A program made the translations under genes and the position numbers. 64,000 bases of DNA, taken from Rhytidiadelphus loreus (lineage: Eukaryota; Streptophyta; Bryopsida; Hypnales; Hylocomiaceae). Positions 37,430 through 49,739 of this stretch are shown here, in pieces (position 1 is the stretch's first letter; the number at the start of each line of letters is the position of its first letter). The notes under the pieces are model-generated. The model saw only the letters and a list, made by a program, of their open reading frames with translations, had not been told where the DNA came from and searched no databases. Where the stretch lies: contig OX344763.1 of assembly GCA_947034895.1 (NCBI GenBank), positions 21,359,001 to 21,423,000 on the forward strand, in the 5' to 3' direction.

Positions 37430-38350
37430 TTCTTTTAGACATCAGCCGTGTCCACTTGGATATCAAAAAAAATGCGTCAAGATTGACAAGCCCAAGAACA
37501 TGCAAAATTACAGAAAACATGATAAGATTTGAAGAAGATTTAGAAGGATGTCTTAGAAAACATGGTCTTTTAAAATGTTAATAAGTTGCCATGTGGCTGC
37601 CACATGTGCGCTACCTCAACGATGACAGGGCAGTGAATGCCACATAAGCTACTTTTTCATCCATTCTTTGGATGACGTTAGCCATGACATCACTACCACA
37701 TGTCAACTTTGTAGTAGTTCAGAATTTTGACATGTTCATTGTATTGTGTCCAATCTGAAGTCCAAAAAGACATCTTCTGGGACATGCACATGTTTCCTTT
37801 GATGTTTACAATTAAATCACTTACATTAACCCTTATGCTATGGCATGTCCTTTGCAAAATGGATGTCCACCAAGACATCCACATGTTTTTTGGAACATCA
37901 ACTACAACATCCACATGTTTTCTAAGACATCAATTGAGATAACCAACTACATTCATACACAATACACCATATTTCTTGCACAATACAAAATACATTAAAA
38001 ATATAACATACATTATACAACATACATTATTTACAAAACATACATTATACAACAAGTACAATACACCATTCAAGATACACTATATTTGGGAATTTATTGT
38101 GGATATATTGAAATGAAAACACAAGCTTATATAGAAGTGGGGTGGTAGGAAGTATGGTAAACCATATGGGATAATTATGTAGAACGTGTAGTTTGTATTA
38201 AAAGTAAAATTTCAAAGATGAACATGAGATAAACACGGCAATGCCTCATTTGATGTCTATGAAAACATTTGGATGTCTCAATAGACATTGCAAAAATGTC
38301 TCTACAGACATTTGATTTGATGTCCCTAGAAAACAACTCAAAAAACATGT
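37430..38350. repeat. Subterminal repeats of the 9.3-kb CACTA element (left)
   Basis: Irregularly spaced GACATCCACATGTTTT, GGATGTC and AGACATC motifs in both orientations. In En/Spm elements such subterminal motifs are bound by the transposase. Related motifs occur at 46395-46620 near the other end. Confidence 0.65.
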
Positions 38351-38499
38351 AGACATCTTAGTCAATGTCTCAAAAAATAGAATAAAAATTCTCAAATGTT
38401 GTAGAAGTATATATAAACTTTTTCATAAATTCTGAAATGTTGTAGATTTTTAATTACAACATTACAACCATTGGATTTTTATTTTTCAATTCCATAAAT

Positions 38500-38935
38500 A
38501 AATTGTTAACAATTTAGTATTTTGAATCATTCCCTACATCTTTCTACTTACTATTTTTTTCCTATATGTTTTACAATTCCAAGAAATCTGAATTTTTTAA
38601 AGTATGTAGCCAACTTAACTTGAAGAATGATTCCACAGAGTTGCAACCATTTTGGACATTTTTTCATAATGATCTGACCTTGTGAAGTGCATCTGCCCAG
38701 ATTTTTGCAAGGGCAAAAAAAAGAATTTCGTCACTTCAAACTCTAATATCTTACAATCTACAAGGTAGAAATTTTTGAAATTTTTTGCACATCTTCTCAA
38801 ACTAGCATACTACAAGAATTGTATGGTTACATGTGTCAAAATTTATTTTTTTTCAGAAATTTGGTACTTATATAAAAAATGGCAGTTTTTGAGCATTTTT
38901 GGTGATAACATAGTCAAGGAACTTTAGAGGTTAAG
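38500..38935 (-). repeat. Dispersed AT-rich repeat family, minus-strand copy
   Basis: Minus strand of the family seen at 24690 and 28440 (TAATATCTTACAATCTAC and CACATCTTCTCAAACTA). Confidence 0.7.
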
Positions 38936-40729
38936 TTATTTCAACCTAACTTTGAATTAAAGATGAATTTTATTAAATTTTGATGAAATATTAAGTTTTC
39001 ATCATAGTTATTGAATTTCATTGGAATTTAAATCACATTCAATATCAAATTATACCTATTAAAAATTTCAATTGATTAAAATTCAAACTTTGAATTTATA
39101 CTGTATAGAAAACTCCAAATGATTTTGATAGATTTTGGAAGATTTTAAAATATTCTAATACAATTTGAATTGTGAAATCCCTAAATTAGAACTATTTTCA
39201 AATGTCCTGTTTTTAGTATTCTTAAAAATTGTTTTTCCTACTTTTTACAAATTAAAATGTCAAAGTACCTATCTTCATGAGATTCTGCACTTTTCCATTT
39301 TTTCCACTCACAATATTTTTTTATGCTATTCCTTCCTAGGGTATCTTTTTTGTAAAGGTGTATACATTGGACATATTTCTCATGTTTCTTTGAAATTTTT
39401 TTTCTAATAAAGAAGTATTTCAGGAAAAAATTATGAGGACTGTGCAAATGCTACAAAAATAAGTTTTTTTTTCTTGCAATGACCCCAAAGTCTGTCTACA
39501 CCTTTGTTTGTAGTATGTATCAAACTCCATCTATGTGTACAAAGCAAATGAGAGAAAATGTATTTCTTTTAAGAGATTTTGTATACTTTGAAATTTTTTA
39601 AAAGATAGCAAGAGCACATGAAATGGAAGTCATCAATGTCAATTGATATTTGATAGTGCAAGTATTATACAAAAGTAATTGAACCTAAAATGTACTGAAA
39701 TTGTGACATTTAATGTATGAAAAAACTTCTAATTTGTCTTACAGAAGAATGTAAAGTTCTAGAGATGCAACTCTTGTATGATATGCAAGGGTCAATGGCA
39801 TTAAAACGGATTACAAGACAACTTCTATAGAAAAGTATATGAAATTAGATTGATCAAGAAGGTACATGAGGACCAATTAGAAAAAGATGAAATGTAGAAA
39901 AAATTGACTTATATATTAAAAATAAAAATAAATAAAAAATAAAAATAAAAATATATATATGAAGAATAAAAAGATGTATGTGGAGTTTTTAAAAATCCAT
40001 AGAAGGAGTTCCCTCCAATTGAAATTAACATTTGTTTGTACATAATGTTCTATTTCTTTTTTAAATCACCGAGAACACCAAATAGTTGGGTAGATTTTGG
40101 TATGATACATGCATTAAAAAAAATCATGTAATAAGTTTTTTAATACTACTATTGTCTTTGAAGAATATACCTGTCATGTATACGAATACAATTTTGGATT
40201 TTTTGTTGGAAGGGCTACAAGCAATTTTTACATTATAGCAAATTACATTCATTGAGATTGAAGAAAAAATAAGTATAATGAATTATAATGAATGGTATAT
40301 AATATGAGAGTTGCTTATCTAGGTGTGAAATGGATTGTATAGTCCCCTTGTGATATGAAATGGATACTGATTATGCTCAAACACACTTAATATTTGACTT
40401 GATTTGTGGATAGTTTTTCTAAAGAAAAAATGACATAGTCGCTTTTTCAAAACAAAGTTCTTTATTCAATCAATGACCAACACTAGAAGTGACGACAATG
40501 GAAGCCCTTCTTATAGATGCAGTGCAATAAAATCCCCCCATTGAATAGAAATAAAAACAAATGTTAGGAATTATTTTTTTGCACTTTCTAATTAAAAATA
40601 TAGTGGAATCTTTCATCTTTGTAAATGGATGTCTTTTGTGAAAGCTGGCACTTGGAACTCTGAACTTATTTTTCGCGATTTTTAGTTAATTTTTAAATGA
40701 AAAATAGGAAAAAACATATAAAAATACAA
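38936..40729. other. AT-rich interior of CACTA element
   Basis: No coding signal. An A-rich stretch with AAATAAAAAT units lies near 39915-39960. Confidence 0.5.
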
Positions 40730-42389
40730 TTATTGTGGGTTTTGGTAGAAGTCCCTACCAAAGAGGTATGTAATGGCCTTAAATGCGTGAAACACGTAAG
40801 ACGTTACATTTTCACTAATTTTAGGTCTTATTAGTATAAATAAGTAGTTAAGTTAGTAATTCCGAGCGATGTGAGAATTTGAGAGTTAACCAGTCCTAGT
40901 GTCTTGTTCATGTAATACAACAGCTATAAGTATACATGTAACAAACTAGTTAAAAGTTAGAATCTAGTCAGAGTCAGTCCAAATCAAACTCGAAAGAGTT
41001 AGATTTATTGTTTGCAGGTAATTTTGAGAAATACAGTCATTTACAAACCAAGATGGAGGAAATGATGATTGAAACATACAGAGAGGTGCTTTTCTAGGTC
41101 AAAGCATGCCAAGAGGTCAAATAGAAGCCCAATCATCCAAGATTCCCCCGGTATCAAGAATAATTTCCCCCCGGGTGGAAATTATTAAAGAATTGCTAAA
41201 AATATCATTCTTATTGGAGATTTGATTTTTCCCTTAGTTGATGGAAATCTTGTAGAAGATTGCCCAAAAGTTTCGGGATTTTACAAAACTCCACGATGAC
41301 TCCATGGGAAGTCAACCGCTTAAAACTGCATTCGTAAATTCCTAGAAATTACCAATGTTGCGGTAAAATCTCACTAAAAATTAGAATAGTGTTTTGTGTG
41401 CCAATAAAGAGCCCTATCAAGTTTGAAGACATTCCGACATTCCCAAGTACCAGAATTAGGACCGACAGCGAATTTTACAAGAATTTACAACTTGGCAGCG
41501 GGTTGACCGGCGAACCAGGAGCTAGCGGTGTCCGAACGGAGCGTTTCAAGGGTCAATTCTTACTCCCACGAATATTCTAAACCACCCAAGACCAACAATT
41601 TCATCAAAGGACGCAAACTCCCAAAGTTAGCTTTTTAACTTTTGTTCTGAGTTACCGTGACTCAAATTTGCGCTTTAAAACGGTTGGAGAGGTAGGGGTA
41701 AGGGATCCCTTAGGCTAATTGGGGTCTTCTGAACGCGATGGCGCAGTTTGTTTTCAGTTTCAAGTTGTCCCTCAAAAGATAGAGAGGGTCAGCCCTTAGT
41801 TTGACTTTTAAAAGGTAATATTTGATTAATCTGGGTTGATTTTGCAAATATCTCTTGTAAAATCGAATATTGGATTTGCCCAAGATACTTGTCTTGCGTA
41901 AGAAGCCATCTTTTGGACTAAAGAAAGCCAATTTAGATCTAACCCTAGATTAAAACACAAAATATCTTGGTTAATTAGGTAGGTTTTCAAAATATCTTTG
42001 GGAAAATCAAATATTTGATTTGGGAAAAGATTCTAAAGCCATTTAGGGCCTAGAAGGAACTCGCTTGAAAACCTTCCTTCCCATTAAACAAAGATTATTT
42101 AGAAAATACGTTTAGGTAGTTTAGCAAAATATCTAGATTGAAAGTAAAAGATATTTTACGAACAACTTACCGGGGGGAGGCCGGGAGCGAGTATATAAGG
42201 CCCTTCCTCGAGGTTGTTCGTGGCCCTCATTCTTTGTTTCATTCTTGTTGTTGCTCTTGTCGTGCTACCGACACTTGTCAGAGTACTTTTTAAAGCCAAA
42301 TTTTGGCTATTTTCTTCTATTTTCTTGTTTTCTCTTGTACTTTGAAGGTCCGGAGGGCCCCTTCAAAGCTTTGTTTTCTTTTCTTGTTT

Positions 42390-42520
42390 GAATTTGGAGG
42401 CTTCAAGCCCCAAAACTTTGTTTTCCAAGAGTTTAGGTGGAGGAAATCCCCTAACTCTAGTGTTGTTTGTATTAACTAACTTATTTCTTGAATTTGGAGG
42501 CTTCAAGCCCCAAAACTTTG
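42390..42520 (+). repeat. 31-bp direct repeat, 100 bp apart
   Basis: GAATTTGGAGGCTTCAAGCC followed by CCAAAACTTTG occurs identically at 42390-42420 and 42490-42520. Confidence 0.95.
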
Positions 42521-42724
42521 ATATTTTGGGAGTTGTGGGAGTAGTGCCCAAACTCTACTTTGATTTTATTGTTCTTTTGAATACTAACCAACCATTTGTG
42601 CGAATTGATACTAGTTCGTGAACTTAAAACTTTAAAGCGGCAAGGCTGGACTTTGCCAAAAGGTTTTGAGCATCACCACGTGCCAAAACTCGTTGTATAA
42701 CGGGTGTTTGGTTTGAATAGTTGC

Positions 42725-43090
42725 TAATGTTCGGTTAAACACTGTCATGTGTACCTCCTTTAGTGATTAAACTTAAAACTTTGTTTTGAATTTTGGAAAT
42801 TAGTTTTTAATGTTCGGTTAAACACTGTCATGTGTACCTCCTTTAAGAATTAAGTTTCAAAATACTAGTTTGGATCTTTGGATACTAGTTATTCCTGGGG
42901 TTGCTCCCACACGGCGGAGCTTTGACTTTGAAACCTGAAAACGGGTACTTAAATTTTAAAGTTGTCAGTTATTTCTTGGGGTTGCTCCCGCACGGCGGAG
43001 CTTTGACTTTGAAACCTGGAAACGGGTACTTGAAACTTTGATTTGACCATTAATTCCTGGGGTTGCTCCCACACGGCGGAGCTTTGACCT
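42725..43090 (+). repeat. Direct repeats with a period of about 82 bp
   Basis: Blocks start at 42725, 42808, 42890, 42969 and 43051, that is 83, 82, 79 and 82 bp apart. The first two share TAATGTTCGGTTAAACACTG and TCATGTGTACCTCC. The last three share GGGGTTGCTCCC.CACGGCGG and AGCTTTGAC. The constant period across two different sequence blocks suggests stepwise duplication of one register. Confidence 0.85.
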
Positions 43091-43630
43091 CCTAGGGTTA
43101 AAATTTACCTTGATGATTTGCACGTTGGAAGTTTGATTGGAAATTAACAAAAATAAGATTCTTTGGAAACTTATTTAAGTGCCAATCTTTGATAATTGTT
43201 TCTCTTTTCGTGTGGTAACCGCGGTGGAGGTATTTGGCTTTCAAACTTGCCATTTGTTGCTTTGTTAGAATCATTGTGGTACTTATTTCGTCAAGATTGG
43301 TTGTCTTTGTTTTGTCTTTATTTCCAAAAGTAAAAAATTACTTTTCTTTTGATTTTCATTTGTGGGTGCTTAATTTTTATAACTAAAAGTTGGCAGCCCA
43401 ACGAAGTATTAAAATTTCAGTAGAAAATTAACCATAAGTTTTAGTTTCAGTGTTTACATTTAGCCAGGCAGTCGGAAGAAAGAAGGGAACGCCCAAGCAG
43501 TTGGAAAAGAGGAGCGGGAACGAGCGTTGGGAACGTGGGAACAAGCTTCGGGGCCCTGGGAACGGACTAACGGAGGACTACTGCCGAACAGGGGCTAGAT
43601 CGACGATTGACGGGGCTGAAGGACGGAAAT

Positions 43631-43804
43631 GGGCGGGCGTTGACCAATCACGCCTCGCCACGTGGTAGCTGGACGACGACTGGCAGAACAACGACGGGCG
43701 CGACGACGACTGGGCTGGTCGGGGACGAGCAATGAAGCCAGCCAGGGGCACTTGCTGAAGGAAGAATACGGGCGGGCGTCGACCAATCACGCCTCGCCAC
43801 GTGG
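43631..43804 (+). promoter_or_regulatory. Duplicated CCAAT plus G-box module
   Basis: The 35-bp unit GGGCGGGCGT-(T/C)-GACCAATCACGCCTCGCC-ACGTGG occurs at 43631-43665 and 43770-43804, differing at one base. Each has a CCAAT motif and, about 10 bp on, a CACGTG G-box, both established plant promoter elements. The surrounding 43450-43890 is a GC-rich island in AT-rich DNA. The long open frames there are by-products of composition. Confidence 0.55.
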
Positions 43805-44687
43805 CGGGCCGATTAACGGGGCTGCGGACCAAACTGACGGGGTCTTGGGCGACAGAGGAGCTGCAGACAGAAGGGGTACTCGCTTGGCTGGTTGAATACC
43901 AACCTGGTTTCTAACTGAACGGTACAGAACCTATACTCTCATTCGGTACTGAAATTTGGTAACAACACTCGAATACATACAAACAAAATTATAATCAAGC
44001 TTAGGCGGTTGTTGCCACGCTCAACATTTTGGTTTTTTGGGGAAAATTGAACACTAAGAGTGTTGAACTAACCATTCATCTCGTCTCTTGAATCTCTAAA
44101 ATTCTCTCAAATGCCATAGCCAAGAATTCAACAACAACTACAATAAACCAACAATTGGAAGAAAAAGAAGAATAAGAAGGAAGAATTCGACATGTGAAGG
44201 AATTCAACAATTAAACAACTATTAAGGTGAGAATCTAAGTATTCATTGGGCTAATTGTTTTGGTTTGTTTATTCCATTTATTCTTTCTACTATTCATCGA
44301 TAGATTTGTTTTTGATTGTTTTTGATTATTTTATTAGAATACTATTCATTCATTTGGTTTTAGTTATTAATTAGGATTCCAAATCCAAATTAGTTGTTTG
44401 TTTGTAGTTTGGGGAATTTGTTTTATTAGGCCTAATAAGCCAAAACAATAAAAACAAACAACAACTAATATCTTGGAATATTTAATAAAATAACTATTAA
44501 AAAATTGGCAATTGAATAAAACTACTATTCATTGAAAACTTAGGAAATATGAATTAAATTTATCATTTAATTTAAATTCCTAAAATCAAAGGATTAGTTT
44601 AAAATTGCCAAAACTAACAAATTTGGACTTTTTAAGATAGGTTTAAAAACAAGAATACTAAGATTTCTTCCAAATTCATGAAAGACA

Positions 44688-44759
44688 ATGGAGAATTTCG
44701 AGGAGACGATTATGATGGTGTTTTGCGATGATGGGACGATCGACATTCTCGACACCAAG
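44688..44759 (+). CDS. Putative small first coding exon, unassigned
   Basis: ATG at 44688 opens a 24-codon frame (MENFEETIMMVFCDDGTIDI...) that ends exactly at ACCAAG/GTATGA, a plausible splice donor. Upstream lie a possible acceptor (TTTTTAAGATAG, ending 44640) and a possible 5' UTR exon ending at ATTAAG/GTGAGA (44226/44227). Together with the promoter-like module at 43631-43804 this resembles the 5' end of a gene. No later exon was recognised, so it may be a captured or truncated gene start or a retroelement leader. Confidence 0.3.
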
Positions 44760-46390
44760 GTATGATTTCAAATTTATCTTTTGTCTTTTCTTTTGCTTTC
44801 ATTCTTTTAAAAATTAGATTAGAAAATTAGAACTAACAAAATTAACCAATTAAGAATCCAATAGCTATTAGAATTTAAGTTGTTAGAAAACCTTTGAAAA
44901 TTTATCGTAAAAAGTAATAATTAGATTAAATTTGAATTAATTTGGAAAACGAAATAGTAATCTCATCCAAAAGAATCTCAAAAGGAATCTAATTTAATTT
45001 AGGAACTTAAGGAATATTAGAATAATTAGGGAAAGTCAAAACCTAATTTATCCACTTATTCTCTTGAAAATTATTAAAGGAAGGAATTCCATCCAACCAA
45101 GGGGAATTTTCATCCATTTAAAAGTTTTCACCGAAAAGTTCTAAATTCTTACTTTTTATCTTAACAAGAAGTTAATTAATCACTTTACTTATAAAAACCC
45201 TAAAACCCTAAAAATTCACTAAAATTAGAATAATAACTTAGAATTAGAATTAATCAAAGAACAATTAGGAATATTCTCAAGGCACAACTAGGGAATCTTT
45301 TGAAACCATAATCTTTTAGAGAATCTTTTGAAGATCCCAAATCCACCTTTTACTTTTAAAATTACTTTAATTTGAAGGATAAAAGAATGGATGAAGATTT
45401 GACCTAATTTTGGATGAAAAATCTTAAAATAGGTCAAAATTAGGTTTTCTCTAAAAATTCCATTAGTTAATTTAATCAACCTTTCAACCCTGAAATTTGG
45501 ATTTATTTTACATTATTTTGCTATTTTTAGTTGATGGATGAAGTTTTTAGGATAGAATTAGGTACGAATTTCATCCACACATAACTTTCATTAGGAATAT
45601 CAGAATCCAACTTGCTTTACCATTTTGGAAAGGGCAATGTGTATTCTTTGATTTAGTTTAGGTAGAATTTTAGTTTAACTAGAAGCTTAAATCACAATTA
45701 ACTAACCCTCAACAACCTGTATTTCTTAACTATTAGAGTATTTTGAAGTACTTAAATTAGATAAAAATCAACATAACAAAGTGTCCATTGCTTAGAAGGC
45801 CAAAGAACACTGAGTTTACCATTCACCCAATTAAACCATTAACTTATGCCGCTAGAACCTGTGTGCAATTTTCTGACTTAGGAGTGGAGTTAGAAACACT
45901 TACAAAGGTGGGGGTTGACTTTTTGTTTGGATGAGCATCACATTTTCTTACAAAAATTACTTCTATGATACATTTATGAACTATCAATATTGTAGTATTG
46001 TATTCGGGATAGAGGAATTATTGTAAACAATTTGAATACAATGAAAATAAGAGTTCATTTATTCCTATAAGTTGTTGATGTATATGAACATAATTTAAAA
46101 AGTCCGCAATGCTTTGAAGCTTCCAGTACAACATATACATATGAATCGTAAGATTGGAAGTGAAGCGTAGTACATCGTACTTGGCATATGAAATTCTAAA
46201 GGATTTAGACATATTTCCAATAATTATGTTTATGTACACACATGCTTATAGAAGAGATGCCAACATGAAATTTTGTACTTCATGAAATCCTAAATAAAAA
46301 ATAGTGAATAATAGCTTCATCATCCATTCATGAAAGGGTTTTTTGGAAGACTCCCAAGCAGCAACCCTTCTGCTATGATTTTCAGATTGG
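44760..46390. other. AT-rich interior of CACTA element
   Basis: No gene recognised. A CCCTAAAACCCTAAAA stretch near 45196 is only two telomere-like units and is not meaningful. Confidence 0.5.
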
Positions 46391-46702
46391 GTTAACATTT
46401 TACATGGATGTCCAATAACTCCTGGAAATTTACTTGTAGTAAAATTGATTGACATTGCCAACATGGCATTGTCATATTGTTTTGCATATCACAAAAAATA
46501 TGACAACAATTTTTTTGGATGTCTTGCAAAACATACTTATTTTTTGTGTAATGCCCATGTTTTTTCATGGACATATACACGTTTTTTGCAATGTCCATCG
46601 GAATTTGCCACCCATTGGTTCAAACTTTGTGACGCTGTCTTGTCTGCAAAAACATGCCGTGTTTTTTGTTGCCATCACAAAAAATGCGGGTTTCTTCTAG
46701 TG

Positions 46703-47852
46703 TTTTGAAGAGAAAGAAAGACGTCATTCAATTTTTCCTTCTCCATTTCATTGAAGGAGGTGACTACTAAAGTGACCAACTCGTCAATCACATTAGAGGC
46801 CTTTTGATGCTGTAGTGATAGGATGGCATAAGAAAATCTAAGATCCAACACATTTGTATCTGGATTGTTTGGTGGTTGGCAAACTAAACGAATCTTGAAT
46901 CCATCTTTATCACCCTCTTCAATTAGAATTGGGTCATCTGGACTTGGATGTGGTTTCGCATTATTCTGTTGAACAAAGACTTGAATTGGTCTTGATTCTG
47001 AGTTTCAAGGCCAAACCGATTTGATGTCTAGAAACACCTTATTTATCAAAATTTGTTTTGTGACATCCTTCGTGATTGCAACAATTGGCTTTGTCTCCAT
47101 TATACCAACCAGTCGATTCTTGCTAGATCATTTGGCAGGTTCTTGAAATACGAGAGGATATATTCCAATTTGCCATTGAAAAAATTATTCTCCAAGTAAT
47201 CAAAGCGAGGGCAAGCAACAATAGTAAGGAACATCACCTTAAGAATAAAATGCTTACTTTTATGAGTATGCTGGGGCTCTTCTTCATTGGGCACTAGATA
47301 GAATCTATTGCTTTCTTTAGTGAGGTAGAATCATTTCTAATCAATATGAATACAATCAAATGAGCCCTTAAATGTTGGTGATTTCGTGTTTAGCAATGAT
47401 GGTTCAATCATTGATAGCACATATTGAAATCAACATTTCTTGTTCGTTTCAGTGAGAAATGGTTTCAGTACATTTGAATGGTGGTAGAGCTTTCCTTCTT
47501 TTATGCATCAATGTAGCATTGACTTAGAGACATCGAAGGTTCTTACGTTGCCTCAATGCAATATCTCAATGGCTACATCAATCTCCTTTCATCCCCAATT
47601 TCCTTGAATACGAAAGGATACATTAGCAAAGTCATTGCTGTTTGATATGGATGCTTAACCCCATGCCTAGACATTGTTGATTGTTTGAGTGTTGAATCTA
47701 AATCAATGTGCCGCAATTGTAATTGATCCTTTTTTCAAAGCTCCATTTTTACTTTGAGCTAGTAAAAATTCATAACATGACCGATGTTGTGATTCAGTCA
47801 TATTTGCTTTTTGGACTTGTAAAGTAAGTCTAGGTTGTTGTTTGCCTTCCAT
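46703..47852 (-). pseudogene. Mariner-like transposase, N-terminal and catalytic part
   Basis: Starts at ATG 47852 (MEGKQQPRL...) directly after an acceptor-like CCTACAG. The order of the plant mariner family is clear: an N-terminal DNA-binding part with SKNGALKKGSI; then IHID.K.FYLTKESNRFYLVP (catalytic Asp1, with stops replacing two codons); EEPQHTHKSKHFILKVMFL; METKPIVAITKDVTKQ; FVQQNNAKPH (usually QQDNAKPH, so catalytic Asp2 is Asn); NNPDTNVLDL (catalytic Asp3); and SFNEMEKEKLNDVFLSLQ. Several stops and frame changes make it a pseudogene. The frame is cut at 46703 by the CACTA element and resumes at 37377. Mariner enzymes integrate at TA. Confidence 0.9.
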
Positions 47853-49448
47853 TCCTGTAGGAAAATAAAATAAGCTTTAAAATGAAGCCTAGCTTTTAGG
47901 TTCAACATATGAATCACCCAAGAACACTGAAAACATAGGCAAATGTAAGAGCATTTCCCTTGAAGTTATTTATGCTTTAGCAATGAATAAAAGATCATAT
48001 CAGTGTCTCCTGTTTGTTGTTCTAATATGGCTACAAAACTGAAATATGATTATATAGATTCAAAAAAACTTGTATGCTGCATTGTTTGTGAATGGAATAG
48101 ACTTAAAAATTGTAAACCATGCCATTCCAGTAGCAATTACACCATCTTGAAAACCAATATGGAAGGAATGATTTTAGAACATCCACTAGAAAAAACTTTG
48201 ATCTTTTCTAAGTTTTGCAAACGATACCCAAATATCTTCAAAATCAATATGGAACAAATGATTTTAGAACATCTACCAAAGAAACTTTCATCCTTCCTAA
48301 CTTTTGCACATGGTATCTAAATTTCTCCAAAATCAATTGTATGGAACAGACAATTTTAAGCCATAAACCAAAAGAAATTTTGACCCCTCCTAACTTTTAC
48401 ATACGTCACTGAAATTTCTCCAAAGTCAATATGAACGGAACAATTTTAGAACATCAACCAAAAGAAACTTTGACCCTTCCTAACTTTTGTATACAATACC
48501 TAAAAGTCTCTGAAATCAGCATTGAAGAAACAATTTCAAAACATCTACCAAAAAAATTAGACCCTTCTTAACTTTTGCATATAATACTAAAGTTTCACGT
48601 TCTTTCGTGCATTGGAACCTCCTTTTAGTTAACAAGAATTAAAAATTTAGAAAGTTGACAAAGAATTGTTACAAAGATTCAAAAACTGAGGGGGGTGACA
48701 AACTAAAAGTATAATTTTATTAGTTGAACCTCTTAATGTTGGTTACTAAAGTTCTAAATTGATGTCTCTCCTGTCAATGGAAGCTAAATGTCTGTCAATG
48801 GAAGCTAAATTGTTTTTGAGGGGGTGTTGACAGCATTGATGATGAAAGTGGTGATTCGGGGTTGCTCCAACTAGGGAGAGACAGGGATTGAGTTTGCACG
48901 CACATACTTGTCAATCCACCGAAGAAAAGGTGGATCTATGAAGACTGTGACTTGCATACATCTATAGTAACTTAGACTTCTTGCACCACCACTAGAACTG
49001 GATTGTAAAACATTGAACGTTAGCTTTGACATGTTGTGAGTTTTAGTTGCCTGTAAATTGTGTTTTTTTCCGTATTAATTCTATATTAATTCAATCTTGA
49101 TGGCAATGATTGGAGTTAACTTGTACGCGGTGCGGACACCACACGTCTTTTTGCAATTTTAGAACGCGGGATCGAAAACGAAATGCTCAACATATAGCAA
49201 AAGGCGAAGTATTGCAAAAGGTGGAGTACAAATTCCTCCTGACCTTGTCTTTTGATCACACTTGCCTCTATTGAAAGACAAAGTGCTTCTATTTTTGGAA
49301 TAGTTGTTTTGGAGCAGGTGCGAAATTACACTTACTGTATCAACCAACGGTAATTCTTATTGGGATATTTTCAGCCATGTTGTAACAACTATGACAGTAT
49401 GTCGTGAAGCGCGGAAATTCCAACTCACACCGCAAGAAGATAAACAAT
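47853..49448 (-). other. Mariner 5' region or intron, with tandem repeat
   Basis: Non-coding sequence between the mariner ATG and the second CACTA element. At about 48152-48590 it holds five degenerate units of about 90 bp starting AATCAATATGGAACAAATGA and ending CCTTCCTAACTTTTGCA (starts near 48152, 48243, 48331, 48425, 48515). Confidence 0.5.
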
Positions 49449-49739
49449 CACTACAACAAAAACAATGTTTTATGACTGCAAAATATGACTACAATCAGTC
49501 GTAAAATCAAAAAATATGACTCACGTAGAAAACACTATAGATGACTCGGAATATGATTGAATCCAATGTTTACCGACGAGTTGCTTTGGACATCAGTCAT
49601 ATTGGCAGTCATATGGATTTGGGGGTATAATTAGCCATAATTAGCCATGTTTTGCCAACATGGCATATATGTTGACTAGCCTTGGAGGTTTGACTTTTCT
49701 TGAGCTATCCGTGCAAGGGAAAAGAAATCCTACGTGGCA

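Larger units (their letters stand above)
40730..43400 (+). other. LTR- or leader-like region with TATA box
   Basis: Base composition rises relative to the flanks. AGTATATAAGGCCC at about 42190 is a strong TATA-box candidate, followed by CT-rich, leader-like DNA and a series of direct repeats (42390-43090). This resembles a retrotransposon terminal repeat or a transcribed promoter region. No second terminal repeat, convincing primer binding site or gag/pol sequence was found. Confidence 0.35.
37378..46702. mobile_element. CACTA-like element, 9.3 kb, inserted in mariner gene
   Basis: Left end CACTAGAAGAAACCC-ATG-TTTTTTGTGA and right end (minus strand) CACTAGAAGAAACCC-GCA-TTTTTTGTGA match at 25 of 28 positions. 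The target duplication TTT is at 37375-37377 and 46703-46705. Subterminal regions at both ends (37430-38350 and 46390-46680) carry many GACATC/GATGTC and ACATGTTTT motifs, typical of En/Spm elements. The flanks are the two halves of one mariner coding frame. No En/Spm transposase is visible, so it looks non-autonomous or eroded. The interior includes promoter-like and repeat-rich DNA at 40730-44760. Confidence 0.88.

Noticed and set aside
40730..43400. Full LTR retrotransposon
   Set aside because: A TATA box and leader-like sequence are present, but there is no second terminal repeat, no convincing primer binding site and no gag or pol. Kept only as LTR-like.
43578..43895. Arg/Ser-rich ORFs of 60-85 codons on both strands
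   Set aside because: They exist because the stretch is GC-rich and duplicated. There is no domain, and frames are open on both strands at once.
45190..45215. Telomere-like CCCTAAA units
   Set aside because: Only two imperfect units, expected by chance in AT-rich DNA.
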